A stretch of DNA of 64,000 bases, taken from Hydractinia symbiolongicarpus (taxonomy: Eukaryota > Cnidaria > Hydrozoa > Anthoathecata > Hydractiniidae). Position 1 is the first letter of the stretch, and each line of letters begins with the position of its first letter. A model generated the notes under the pieces. The model did no database searches, was not told the origin of the DNA, and saw nothing but the letters and a program-made list of their open reading frames with translations. Made by a program: the position numbers and the translations under genes. Positions 36,615 through 49,372 of the stretch are shown piece by piece. The stretch is taken from contig NC_079887.1 in NCBI RefSeq assembly GCF_029227915.1, positions 2,046,001 through 2,110,000 on the forward strand, given 5' to 3'.

Positions 36615-39600
36615 TTCACCACTAAAACGCATGAGACTTGTAGTTTTTAAAAATGTTTTCATTTTTGATGAGACGCTGAATAAAAGAAGTTTAATTGCCG
36701 GCAAACGAAAACCCGCGACTTCCCGTAAATCCCGGGCTTGGCCTGTATAGTCGAATGTATACAAAGAAAGTACCCTGTGAGTAAACTCATTTCCGAATCG
36801 ATTTTTTCAATTATCTTTTCACCACTAAAACGCATGAGACTTGCAGTTTTCAAAAATGTTTTCATTTTTGATGACACGCTTAATAAAAGAGGTTTAATCG
36901 CCGGCAAAACAAAATCCTGCGATTTCCCGTAAATCCCGGGCTTGGCCCGTATAGTCGAATGTATACAAAGAAAGTACCCAGGGAGTAAACTCATTTCCCG
37001 AAAGATTTTTTAAATTATTATTTCACCACTAAAGCCCATGAGACTTGTAGTATTTAAAAATGTTTTTATTTTTGATGAGACGCTGAATAAAAGAAGTTTA
37101 ATCGCCGGCAAACGAAAACCCGCGATTTCCCGTAAATCCCGGTCTCGGCCCGTATAGTCAAAAGTATACAAAGAAAGTACCCAGGGTGTAAACTCATTTC
37201 CGGAACGATTTTTTAAATTATTTTTTCACCACTAAAACGCATGAGACTTGTAGTTTTCAAAAATGTTTTCATTTTTGATGAGACGCTGAATAAAAGAAGT
37301 TTAATCGCCGGCAAACGAAAACCTGCGATTTCCCGTGAATCCCGGACTTGGCCCGTATAGTCAAAAGTATACAAAGAAAGTACCCAGGGAGTAAACTCAT
37401 TTCGCAAACGATTATTTAAATTATTATTTCACCACTAAAGCCCATGAGAATTGTAGTTTTTAAAAATGTTTTCATTTTTGATGAGACGCTGAATAAAAGA
37501 AGTTTAATCGCCGGCAAACGAAAACCCGCGATTTCCCGTAAATCCCGGACTCGGCCCGTATATTCAAAAGTATACAAGGAAAGTACCCAGTGAGTAAACT
37601 CATTTCCCGAACGAATTTTTAAATAATTTTTTCACCACTAAAACGCATGAGACTTGCAGTTTTCAGAAATGTTTTCATTTTTGATGAGACGCTTAATGAA
37701 AGTGGTTTAATCGCCGGCAAACGAAAACCCGCGATTTACCGTAAATCCCGGGCTTGGCCCGTATAGTCGAATGTATACAAAGAAAGTACCCTGTGAGTAA
37801 ACTCATTTCCAAAACGATTTTTTAAATTATCTTTTCACCGCTAAAACGCTTGAGACTTGTAGTTTTAAAAAATGTTTTCATTTTTGATGAGACGCTGAAT
37901 AAAAGAAGTTTAATCGCCGGCAAACGAAAATCCGCCATTTCCCGTAAACCCCGGACTCGGCCCGCATAGTCAAAAGTATACAAAGAAAGTACCCAGGGAG
38001 TAAACTCATTTCCCGAACGATTTTTTAAATTATTTTTTCACCACTAAAACGCATGAGACTTGTAGTTTTCAAAAATGTTTTCATTTTTGATGAGACGCTG
38101 AATAAAAGAAGTTTAATCGCGGGCAAACGAAAACCTGCGATTTCCAGTAAATCCCGGACTCGGCCCGTATAGTCAAAAGTATACAAAGAAAGTACCCAGG
38201 GTGTAAACTCATTTCCCGAACGATTTTTTGAATTATTATTTCACCACTAAAGCCCATGAGATTAGTAGTATTTAAAAATATTTTCATTTTTGATGAGACG
38301 CTGAATAAAAGAAGTTTAATTGCCGGCAAACGAAAACCCGCGACTTCCCGTAAATCCCGGGCTTGGCCCGTATAGTCGAATGTATACAAAGAAAGTACCT
38401 AGGGTGTAAACTCATTTCCCGAACGATTTTTTAAATTTTTTTTTCACCACTAAAACGCATGAGACTTGTAGTTTTTCAAAATGTTTTCAATTTTGATGAG
38501 ACGCTGAATAAAAGAAGTTTAATCGCCGGCAAACGAAAACCTGCGATTTCCCGTAAATCCCGGACTCTGCCCGTATAGTCAAAAGTATACAAAGAAAGTA
38601 CCCAGGGAGTAAACTCATTTCCCGAACGATTTTTTAAATTATTTTTTCACCACTAAAACGCATGAGACTTGTATTTTTTAAAAATGTTTTCATTTTTGAT
38701 GAGACGCTGAATAAAAGAAGTTTAATCGCCGGCAAACGAAAACCCGCGATTTCCCGTAAATCCCGGACTCGGCCCGTATAGTCAAAAGTATACAAAGAAA
38801 GTACCCAGGGTGTAAACTCATTTCCCGAACGATTTTTTAAATTATTATTTCACCACTAAAACGCATGAGACTTGTAGTTTTTAAAAATGTTTTCAATTTT
38901 GATGAGACGCTGAATAAAAGAAGTTTAATCGCCGGCAAACGAAAACCTGCGATTTCCCGTAAATCCCGGACTCGGCCCGTATAGTAAAGAAAGTACCCGG
39001 GATGTAAACTCATTTCCCGAACGATTTTTTAAATTATCTTTTCACCGCTAAAACGCTTGAGACTTGTAGTTTTCAAAAATGTTTTCATTTTTGATGAGAC
39101 GCTGAATAAAAGAAGTTTAATCGCCGGCAAACGAAAATCCGCCATTTCCCGTAAACCCCGGACTCGACCCGTATAGTCAAAAGTATACAAAGAAAGTACC
39201 CAGGGAGTAAACTCATTTCCCGAACGATTTTTTAAATTATTTTTTCACCACTAAAACGCATGAGACTTGTAGTTTTCAAAAATGTTTTCATTTTTGATGA
39301 GACGCTGAATAAAAGAAGTTTAATCGCGGGCAAACGAAAACCTGCGATTTCCAGTAAATCCCGGACTCGGCCCGTATAGTCAAAAGTATACAAAGAAAGT
39401 ACCCAGGGTGTAAACTCATTTCCCGAACGATTTTTTGAATTATTATTTCACCACTAAAGCCCATGAGATTAGTAGTATTTAAAAATATTTTCATTTTTGA
39501 TGAGACGCTGAATAAAAGAAGTTTAATTGCCGGCAAACGAAAACCCGCGACTTCCCGTAAATCCCGGGCTTGGCCCGTATAGTCGAATGTATACAAAGAA

Positions 39601-40450
39601 AGTACCTAGGGTGTAAACTCATTTCCCGAACGATTTTTTAAATTTTTTTTTCACCACTAAAACGCATGAGACTTGTAGTTTTTCAAAATGTTTTCAATTT
39701 TGATGAGACGCTGAATAAAAGAAGTTTAATCGCCGGCAAACGAAAACCTGCGATTTCCCGTAAATCCCGGACCCTGCCCGTATAGTCAAAAGTATACAAA
39801 GAAAGTACCCAGGGAGTAAACTCATTTCCCGAACGATTTTTTAAATTATTTTTTCACCACTAAAACGCATGAGACTTGTATTTTTTAAAAATGTTTTCAT
39901 TTTTGATGAGACGCTGAATAAAAGAAGTTTAATCGCCGGCAAACGAAAACCCGCGATTTCCCGTAAATCCCGGACTCGGCCCGTATAGTCAAAAGTATAC
40001 AAAGAAAGTACCCAGGGTGTAAACTCATTTCCCGAACGATTTTTTAAATTATTATTTCACCACTAAAACGCATGAGACTTGTAGTTTTTAAAAATGTTTT
40101 CAATTTTGATGAGACGCTGAATAAAAGAAGTTTAATCGCCGGCAAACGAAAACCTGCGATTTCCCGTAAATCCCGGACTCGGCCCGTATAGTAAAGAAAG
40201 TACCCGGGATGTAAACTCATTTACCGAACGATTTTTTAAATTATTATTTCACCACTAAAACCCATGAGACTTATAGTTTTTAAAAATGTTTTCATTTTTG
40301 ATGTGACGCTGAATAAAAGAAGTTTAATCGCCGGCAAACGAAAACCCGCCATTTCCCGTAAACCCCGGACTCGGCCCGTATAGTCAAAAGTATACAAAGA
40401 AAGTACCCAGGAAGTAAACTCATTTTCCGAACGATTTTTTAAATTATTAT
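36615..40450 (+). repeat. 19-monomer HOR, copy 2 (3,836 bp)
   Basis: Direct tandem repeat of the previous unit at offset 3,836 bp. It retains the sub-unit marks (GGACTCTGCCC then GGACCCTGCCC). By eye I found almost no mismatch other than the first bases (AAAACGCATGAG instead of AAATCCCATGAG). The sub-units lie at 37,834-39,040 and 39,041-40,247 and w at 40,248-40,450. This is the youngest large duplication in the window. Confidence 0.95.
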
Positions 40451-43089
40451 TTCACCACTAAAACGCATGAGACTTGTAGTTTTCAAAAATGTTTTCACTT
40501 TTGATGAGACGGTTAATGAAAGAAGTTTAATCGCCGGCAAACAAAAACCTGCGATTTCCCGAAAATCCCGGACTCGGCCCGTATAGTCAAAAGTATACAA
40601 AGAAAGTACCCAGGGTGTAAACTCATTTCCCGAATTATTTTTTAAATTATTATTTCACCACTAAAGCCCATGAGACTTGTAGTTTTTGAAAATGTTTCCA
40701 TTTTTGATGAGACGCTGAATGAAAGAAGTTTAATCGCCGGCAAACGAAAACCCGCGACTTCCCCTAAATCCTGGACTCGGCCCGTATAGTCAAAAGTATA
40801 CAAAGAAAGTACCCAGGGAGTAAACTCATTTCCCGAACGATTTTTTAAATTATATTTTCACCACTAAAACGCATGAGACTTGTAGTTTTCAAAAATGTTT
40901 TCATTTTTGATGAGACGCTGAATGAAAGAAGTTTAATCGCCGGCAAACGAAAACCTGCGATTTCCCGTAAATCCCGGACTCGGCCCGTATAGCCAAAAGT
41001 ATACAAAGAAAGTACCCAGGGTGTAAACTCACTTCCCGAACGATTTTTTAAATTATTATTTCACCACTAAAGCCCATGAGACTTGTAGTTTTCAAAAATG
41101 TTTTCATTTTTGATGAGACGGTTAATGAAAGAAGTTTAATCGCCGGCAAACAAAAACCTGCGATTTCCCGTAAATCCCGGACTCGGCCCGTATAGTCAAA
41201 AGTATACAAAGAAAGTACCCAGGGTGTAAACTCATTTCCCGAATTATTTTTTAAATTATTATTTCACCACTAAAGCCCATGAGACTTGTAGTTTTTAAAA
41301 ATGTTTCCATTTTTGATGAGACGCTGAATAAAAGAAGTTTAATCGCCGGCAAACGAAAACTTGCGACTTCCCCTAAATCCTGGACTCGGCCCGTATAGTC
41401 AAAAGTATACAAAGAAAGTACCCAGGGAGTAAACTCATTTCCCGAACGATTTTTTAAATTATATTTTCACCACTAAAACGCATGAGACTTGTAGTTTTCA
41501 AAAATGTTTTCATTTTTGATGAGACGCTGAATGAAAGAAGTTTAATCGCCGGCAAACGAAAACCTGCGATTTCCCGTAAGTCCCGGACTCGGCCCGTATA
41601 GCCAAAAGTATACAAAGAAGGTACCCAGGGTGTAAACTCACTTCCCGAACGATTTTTTAAATTATTATTTCACCACTAAAGCCCATGAGACTTGTAGTTT
41701 TTAAAAATGTTTTCATTTTTGATGAGACGCTGAATAAAAGAAGTTTAATCGCCGGCAAACGAAAACCCGCCATTTCCCGTAAACCCTGGACTCGGCCCGT
41801 ATAATCAAAAGTATACAATGAAAGTACCCAGGGAGTAAACTCATTTCCCGAACGTTTTTTTAAATTATATTTTCACCACTAAAACGCATGAGACTTGTAG
41901 TTTTCAAAAATGTTTTCATTTTTGATGAGACGCTGAATGAAAGAAGTTTAATCGCCGGCAAACGAAAACCTGCGATTTCCCGTAAATCCCGGACTCGGCC
42001 CGTATAGCCAAAAGTATACAAAGAAAGTACCCAGGGTGTAAACTCACTTCCCGAACGATTTTTTAAATTATTATTTCACCACTAAAGCCCATGAGACTTG
42101 TAGTTTTCAAAAATGTTTTCATTTTTGATGAGACGGTTAATGAAAGAAGTTTAATCGCCGGCAAACAAAAACCTGCGATTTCCCGTAAATCCCGGACTCG
42201 GCCCGTATAGTCAAAAGTATACAAAGAAAGTACCCAGGGTGTAAACTCATTTCCCGAATTATTTTTTAAATTATTATTTCACCACTAAAGCCCATGAGAC
42301 TTGTAGTTTTTAAAAATGTTTCCATTTTTGATGAGACGCTGAATAAAAGAAGTTTAATCGCCGGCAAACGAAAACTTGCGACTTCCCCTAAATCCTGGAC
42401 TCGGCCCGTATAGTCAAAAGTATACAAAGAAAGTACCCAGGGAGTAAACTCATTTCCCGAACGATTTTTTAAATTATATTTTCACCACTAAAACGCATGA
42501 GACTTGTAGTTTTCAAAAATGTTTTCATTTTTGATGAGACGCTGAATGAAAGAAGTTTAATCGCCGGCAAACGAAAACCTGCGATTTCCCGTAAGTCCCG
42601 GACTCGGCCCGTATAGCCAAAAGTATACAAAGAAGGTACCCAGGGTGTAAACTCACTTCCCGAACGATTTTTTAAATTATTATTTCACCACTAAAGCCCA
42701 TGAGACTTGTAGTTTTTAAAAATGTTTTCATTTTTGATGAGACGCTGAATAAAAGAAGTTTAATCGCCGGCAAACGAAAACCCGCCATTTCCCGTAAACC
42801 CTGGACTCGGCCCGTATAATCAAAAGTATACAATGAAAGTACCCAGGGAGTAAACTCATTTCCCGAACGTTTTTTTAAATTATTTTTTCACCACTAAAGC
42901 CCATGAGACTTGTAGTTTTCAAAAATGTTTTCATTTTTGATGAGACGGTTAATGAAAGAAGTTTAATCGCCGGCAAACAAAAACCTGCGATTTCCCGTAA
43001 ATCCCGGACTCGGCCCGTATAGTCAAAAGTATACAAAGAAAGTACCCGGGGTGTAAATTCATTTCCCGAACGATTTTTTAAATTATTAT
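40451..43089 (+). repeat. Region D, first block: D1-D2-D3-D4 subfamily
   Basis: Thirteen monomers: D1-D2-D3, then D1-D2-D3-D4-D3 twice (41,060-42,074 and 42,075 onward, a 1,015-bp spacing; the final D3 is absent the second time), ending in a D1/i hybrid. D1 has GACGGTTAATG and CCCGAATTATT, D2 has ATGTTTCCATTTTTG and CCCCTAAATCCTGG, D3 has GAATGAAAGAAG and TATAGCCAAAAG, D4 has TAAACCCTGG and TATAATCAAAAG. No monomer here has the GTCGAATG spacer. Confidence 0.92.
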
Positions 43090-45718
43090 TTCACCACTAA
43101 ATCCCATGAGACTTGTAGTTTTTAAAAATGTTTTCATTTTTGATGAGGCGCTGAATAAAAGAAGTTTAATTGCCGGCAAACGAAAACCCGCGACTTCCCG
43201 TAAATCCCGGGCTTGGCCTGTATAGTCGAATGTATACAAAGAAAGTACCCTGTGAGTAAACTCATTTCCGAAACGATTTTTTCAATTATCTTTTCACCAC
43301 TAAAACGCATGAGACTTGCAGTTTTCAAAAATGTTTTCATTTTTGATGACACGCTTAATAAAAGAGGTTTAATCGCCGGCAAAACAAAATCCTGCGATTT
43401 CCCGTAAATCCCGGGCTTGGCCCGTATAGTCGAATGTATACAAAGAAAGTACCCAGGGAGTAAACTCATTTCCCGAAAGATTTTTTAAATTATTATTTCA
43501 CCACTAAAGCCCATGAGACTTGTAGTATTTAAAAATGTTTTTATTTTTGATGAGACGCTGAATAAAAGAAGTTTAATCGCCGGCAAACGAAAACCCGCGA
43601 TTTCCCGTAAATCCCGGTCTCGGCCCGTATAGTCAAAAGTATACAAAGAAAGTACCCAGGGTGTAAACTCATTTCCGGAACGATTTTTTAAATTATTTTT
43701 TCACCACTAAAACGCATGAGACTTGTAGTTTTCAAAAATGTTTTCATTTTTGATGAGACGCTGAATAAAAGAAGTTTAATCGCCGGAAAACGAAAACCTG
43801 CGATTTCCCGTGAATCCCGGACTTGGCCCGTATAGTCAAAAGTATACAAAGAAAGTACCCAGGGAGTAAACTCATTTCGCAAACGATTATTTAAATTATT
43901 ATTTCACCACTAAAGCCCATGAGAATTGTAGTTTTTAAAAATGTTTTCATTTTTGATGAGACGCTGAATAAAAGAAGTTTAATCGCCGGCAAACGAAAAC
44001 CCGCGATTTCCCGTAAATCCCGGACTCGGCCCGTATATTCAAAAGTATACAAGGAAAGTACCCAGTGAGTAAACTCATTTCCCGAACGAATTTTTAAATA
44101 ACTTTTTCACCACTAAAACGCATGAGACTTGCAGTTTTCAGAAATGTTTTCATTTTTGATGAGACGCTTAATGAAAGTGGTTTAATCGCCTGCAAACGAA
44201 AACCCGCGATTTACCGTAAATCCCGGGCTTGGCCCGTATAGTCGAATGTATACAAAGAAAGTACCCTCTGAGTAAACTCATTTCCAAAACGATTTTTTAA
44301 ATTATCTTTTCACCGCTAAAACGCTTGAGACTTGTAGTTTTCAAAAATGTTTTCATTTTTGATGAGACGCTGAATAAAAGAAGTTTAATCGCCGGCAAAC
44401 GAAAATCCGCCATTTCCCGTAAACCCCGGACTCGGCCCGCATAGTCAAAAGTATACAAAGAAAGTACCCAGGGAGTAAACTCATTTCCCGAACGATTTTT
44501 TAAATTATTTTTTCACCACTAAAACGCATGAGACTTGTAGTTTTCAAAAATGTTTTCATTTTTGATGAGACGCTGAATAAAAGAAGTTTAATCGCGGGCA
44601 AACGAAAACCTGCGATTTCCAGTAAATCCCGGACTCGGCCCGTATAGTCAAAAGTATACAAAGAAAGTACCCAGGGTGTAAACTCATTTCCCGAACGATT
44701 TTTTGAATTATTATTTCACCACTAAAGCCCATGAGATTAGTAGTATTTAAAAATATTTTCATTTTTTATGAGACGCTGAATAAAAGAAGTTTAATTGCCG
44801 GCAAACGAAAACCCGCGACTTCCCGTAAATCCCGGGCTTGGCCCGTATAGTCGAATGTATACAAAGAAAGTACCTAGGGTGTAAACTCATTTCCCGAACG
44901 ATTTTTTAAATTTTTTTTTCACCACTAAAACGCATGAGACTTGTAGTTTTTCAAAATGTTTTCAATTTTGATGAGACGCTGAATAAAAGAAGTTTAATCG
45001 CCGGCAAACGAAAACCTGCGATTTCCCGTAAATCCCGGACTCTGCCCGTATAGTCAAAAGTATACAAAGAAAGTACCCAGGGAGTAAACTCATTTCCCGA
45101 ACGATTTTTTAAATTATTTTTTCACCACTAAAACGCATGAGACTTGTATTTTTTAAAAATGTTTTCATTTTTGATGAGACGCTGAATAAAAGAAGTTTAA
45201 TCGCCGGCAAACGAAAACCCGCGATTTCCCGTAAATCCCGGACTCGGCCCGTATAGTCAAAAGTATACAAAGAAAGTACCCAGGGTGTAAACTCATTTCC
45301 CGAACGATTTTTTAAATTATTATTTCACCACTAAAACGCATGAGACTTGTAGTTTTTAAAAATGTTTTCAATTTTGATGAGACGCTGAATAAAAGAAGTT
45401 TAATCGCCGGCAAACGAAAACCTGCGATTTCCCGTAAATCCCGGACTCGGCCCGTATAGTAAAGAAAGTACCCGGGATGTAAACTCATTTCCCGAACGAT
45501 TTTTTAAATTATTATTTCACCACTAAAACCCATGAGACTTATAGTTTTTAAAAATGTTTTCATTTTTGATGTGACGCTGAATAAAAGAAGTTTAATCGCC
45601 GGCAAACGAAAACCCGCCATTTCCCGTAAACCCCGGACTCGGCCCGTATAGTCAAAAGTATACAAAGAAAGTACCCAGGAAGTAAACTCATTTTCCGAAC
45701 GATTTTTTAATTTTTTTT
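43090..45718 (+). repeat. Third copy of the large HOR, short by one sub-unit (2,629 bp)
   Basis: Order j-r-l-p-a-b-(c-e-g-t-u-v)-w. Its length is 3,836 minus 1,207, so exactly one c-e-g-t-u-v sub-unit is absent (the single one is at 44,309-45,515). It begins AAATCCCATGAG as in copy 1. It has several private changes (GATGAGGCGC near 43,145, GCCGGAAAACG near 43,783, CGCCTGCAAACG near 44,189, CCCTCTGAG near 44,265). After w it runs into region D sequence, as copy 2 does. Confidence 0.94.
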
Positions 45719-48700
45719 TTCACCACTAAAACGCATGAGACTTGTAGTTTTCAAAAATGTTTTCACTTTTGATGAGACGGTTAATGAAAGAAGTTTAATC
45801 GCCGGCAAACAAAAACCTGCGATTTCCCGTAAATCCCGGACTCGGCCCGTATAGTCAAAAGTATACAAAGAAAGTACCCAGGGTGTAAACTCATTTCCCG
45901 AATTATTTTTTAAATTATTATTTCACCACTAAAGCCCATAAGACTTGTAGTTTTTGAAAATGTTTCCATTTTTGATGAGACGCTGAATAAAAGAAGTTTA
46001 ATCGCCGGCAAACGAAAACCCGCGACTTCCCCTAAATCCTGGACTCGGCCCGTATAGTCAAAAGTATACAAAGAAAGTACCCAGGGTGTAAACTCATTTC
46101 CCGAATTATTTTTTAAATTATTATTTCACCACTAAAGCCCATGAGACTTGTAGTTTTTAAAAATGTTTCCATTTTTGATGAGACGCTGAATAAAAGAAGT
46201 TTAATCGCCGGCAAACGAAAACTTGCGACTTCCCCTAAATCCTGGACTCGGCCCGTATAGTCAAAAGTATACAAAGAAAGTACCCAGGGAGTAAACTCAT
46301 TTCCCGAACGATTTTTTAAATTATATTTTCACCACTAAAACGCATGAGACTTGTAGTTTTCAAAAATGTTTTCATTTTTGATGAGACGCTGAATGAAAGA
46401 AGTTTAATCGCCGGCAAACGAAAACCTGCGATTTCCCGTAAGTCCCGGACTCGGCCCGTATAGCCAAAAGTATACAAAGAAGGTACCCAGGGTGTAAACT
46501 CACTTCCCGAACGATTTTTTAAATTATTATTTCACCACTAAAGCCCATGAGACTTGTAGTTTTTAAAAATGTTTTCATTTTTGATGAGACGCTGAATAAA
46601 AGAAGTTTAATCGCCGGCAAACGAAAACCCGCCATTTCCCGTAAACCCTGGACTCGGCCCGTATAATCAAAAGTATACAAAGAAAGTACCCAGGGAGTAA
46701 ACTCATTTCCCGAACGTTTTTTTAAATTATTTTTTCACCACTAAAGCCCATGAGACTTGTAGTTTTCAAAAATGTTTTCATTTTTGATGAGACGGTTAAT
46801 GAAAGAAGTTTAATCGCCGGCAAACAAAAACCTGCGATTTCCCGTAAATCCCGGACTCGTCCCGTATAGTCAAAAGTATACAAAGAAAGTACCCAGGGTG
46901 TAAACTCATTTCCCGAATTATTTTTTAAATTATTATTTCACCACTAAAGCCCATGAGACTTGTAGTTTTTAAAAATGTTTCCATTTTTGATGAGACGCTG
47001 AATAAAAGAAGTTTAATCGCCGGCAAACGAAAACCCGCCATTTCCCGTAAACCCTGGACTCGGCCCGTATAATCAAAAGTATACAAAGAAAGTACCCAGG
47101 GAGTAAACTCATTTCCCGAACGTTTTTTTAAATTATTTTTTCACCACTAAAGCCCATGAGACTTGTAGTTTTCAAAAATGTTTTCATTTTTGATGAGACG
47201 GTTAATGAAAGAAGTTTAATCGCCGGCAAACAAAAACCTGCGATTTCCCGTAAATCCCGGACTCGGCCCGTATAGTCAAAAGTATAGAAAGAAAGTACCC
47301 AGGGTGTAAACTCATTTCCCGAATTATTTTTTAAATTATTATTTCACCACTAAAGCCCATGAGACTTGTAGTTTTTAAAAATGTTTCCATTTTTGATGAG
47401 ACGCTGAATAAAAGAAGTTTAATCGCCGGCAAACGAAAACTCGCGACTTCCCCTAAATCCTGGACTCGGCCCGTATAGTCAAAAGTATACAAAGAAAGTA
47501 CCCAGGGAGTAAACTCATTTCCCGAACGATTTTTTAAATTACATTTTCACCACTAAAACGCATGAGACTTGTAGTTTTCAAAAATGTTTTCATTTTTGAT
47601 GAGACGCTGAATGAAAGAAGTTTAATCGCCGGCAAATGAAAACCTGCGATTTCCCGTAAATCACGGACTCGGCCCGTATAGTCAAAAGTATACAAAGAAA
47701 GTACCCAGGGTGTAAACTCATTTCCCGAATTATTTTTTAAATTATTATTTCACCACTAAAGCCCATGAGACTTGTAGTTTTTAAAAATGTTTCCATTTTT
47801 GATGAGACGCTGAATAAAAGAAGTTTAATCGCCGGCAAACGAAAACTCGCGACTACCCCTAAATCCTGGACTCGGCCCGTATAGTCAAAAGTATACAAAG
47901 AAAGTACCCAGGGAGTAAACTCATTTCCCGAACGATTTTTTAAATTATATTTTCACCACTAAAACGCATGAGACTTGTAGTTTTCAAAAATGTTTTCATT
48001 TTTGATGAGACGCTGAATGAAAGAAGTTTAATCGCCGGCAAACGAAAACCTGCGATTTCCCGTAAATCCCGGACTCGGCCCGTATAGCCAAAAGTATACA
48101 AAGAAAGTACCCAGGGTGTAAACTCACTTCCCGAACGATTTTTTAAATTATTATTTCACCACTAAAGCCCATGAGACTTGTAGTTTTTAAAAATGTTTTC
48201 ATTTTTGATGAGACGCTGAATAAAAGAAGTTTAATCGCCGGCAAACGAAAACCCGCCATTTCCCGTAAACCCTGAACTCGGCCCGTATAATCAAAAGTAT
48301 ACAAAGAAAGTACCCAGGGAGTAAACTCATTTCCCGAACGTTTTTTTAAATTATTTTTTCACCACTAAAGCCCATGAGACTTGTAGTTTTCAAAAATGTT
48401 TTCATTTTTGATGAGACGGTTAATGAAAGAAGTTTAATCGCCGGCAAACAAAAACCTGCGATTTCCCGTAAATCCCGGACTCGGCCCGTATAGTCAAAAG
48501 TATACAAAGAAAGTACCCAGGGTGTAAACTCATTTCCCGAATTATTTTTTAAATTATTATTTCACCACTAAAGCCCATGAGACTTGTAGTTTTTAAAAAT
48601 GTTTCCATTTTTGATGAGACGCTGAATAAAAGAAGTTTAATCGCCGGCAAACGAAAACTCGCGACTTCCCCTAAATCCTGGACTCGGCCCGTATAGTCAA

Positions 48701-49169
48701 AAGTATACAAAGAAAGTACCCAGGGAGTAAACTCATTTCCCGAACGATTTTTTAAATTATATTTTCACCATTAAAACGCATGAGACTTGTAGTTTTCAAA
48801 AATGTCTTTTTTTTTGATGAGACGCTGAATGAAAGAAGTTTAATCGCCGGCAAACGAAAACCTGCGATTTCCCGTAAATCCCGGACTCGGCCCGTATAGC
48901 CAAAAGTATACAAAGAAAGTACCCAGGGTGTAAACTCACTTCCCCAACGATTTTTTATATTATTATTTCACCACTAAAGCCTATGAGACTTGTAGTTTTT
49001 AAAAATGTTTTCATTTTTGATGAGACGCTGAATAAAAGAAGTTTAATCGCCGGCAAACGAAAACCCGCGATTTCCCGTAAACCCCGGACTCGGCCCACAT
49101 AGTCAAAAGTATACAAAGAAAGTACCCAGGGAGTAAACTCATTTCCCGAACGATTTTTTAAATTATTTT
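45719..49169 (+). repeat. Region D, second block
   Basis: Seventeen monomers of the D1-D4 subfamily, beginning with the same TTTTCACTTTTGATGAGACG D1 monomer that opens the first block. The usual order is D1-D2-D3-D4 (812 bp), with a doubled D2-like monomer near 45,922-46,327, a D2/D4 hybrid near 46,937 and a D3/D1 hybrid near 47,546. Near 48,800 a run reads ATGTCTTTTTTTTTTGATG. The final monomer (48,967) is a D4-like bridge to region E. Confidence 0.9.
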
Positions 49170-49372
49170 TTCACCACTAAAACGCATGAGACTTGTAGTT
49201 TTTAAAAATGTTTTCATTTTTGATGGGACGCTGAATAAAGGAAGTTTAATCGCCGGCAAACCAAAACCCGCGATTTCCCGTGAATCCCGGACTCGGCCCG
49301 TATAGTCAAAAGTATACAAAGAAATTACCCAGAGTGTAAACTCATTTCCCGAACGATTTTTTAAATTATTAT

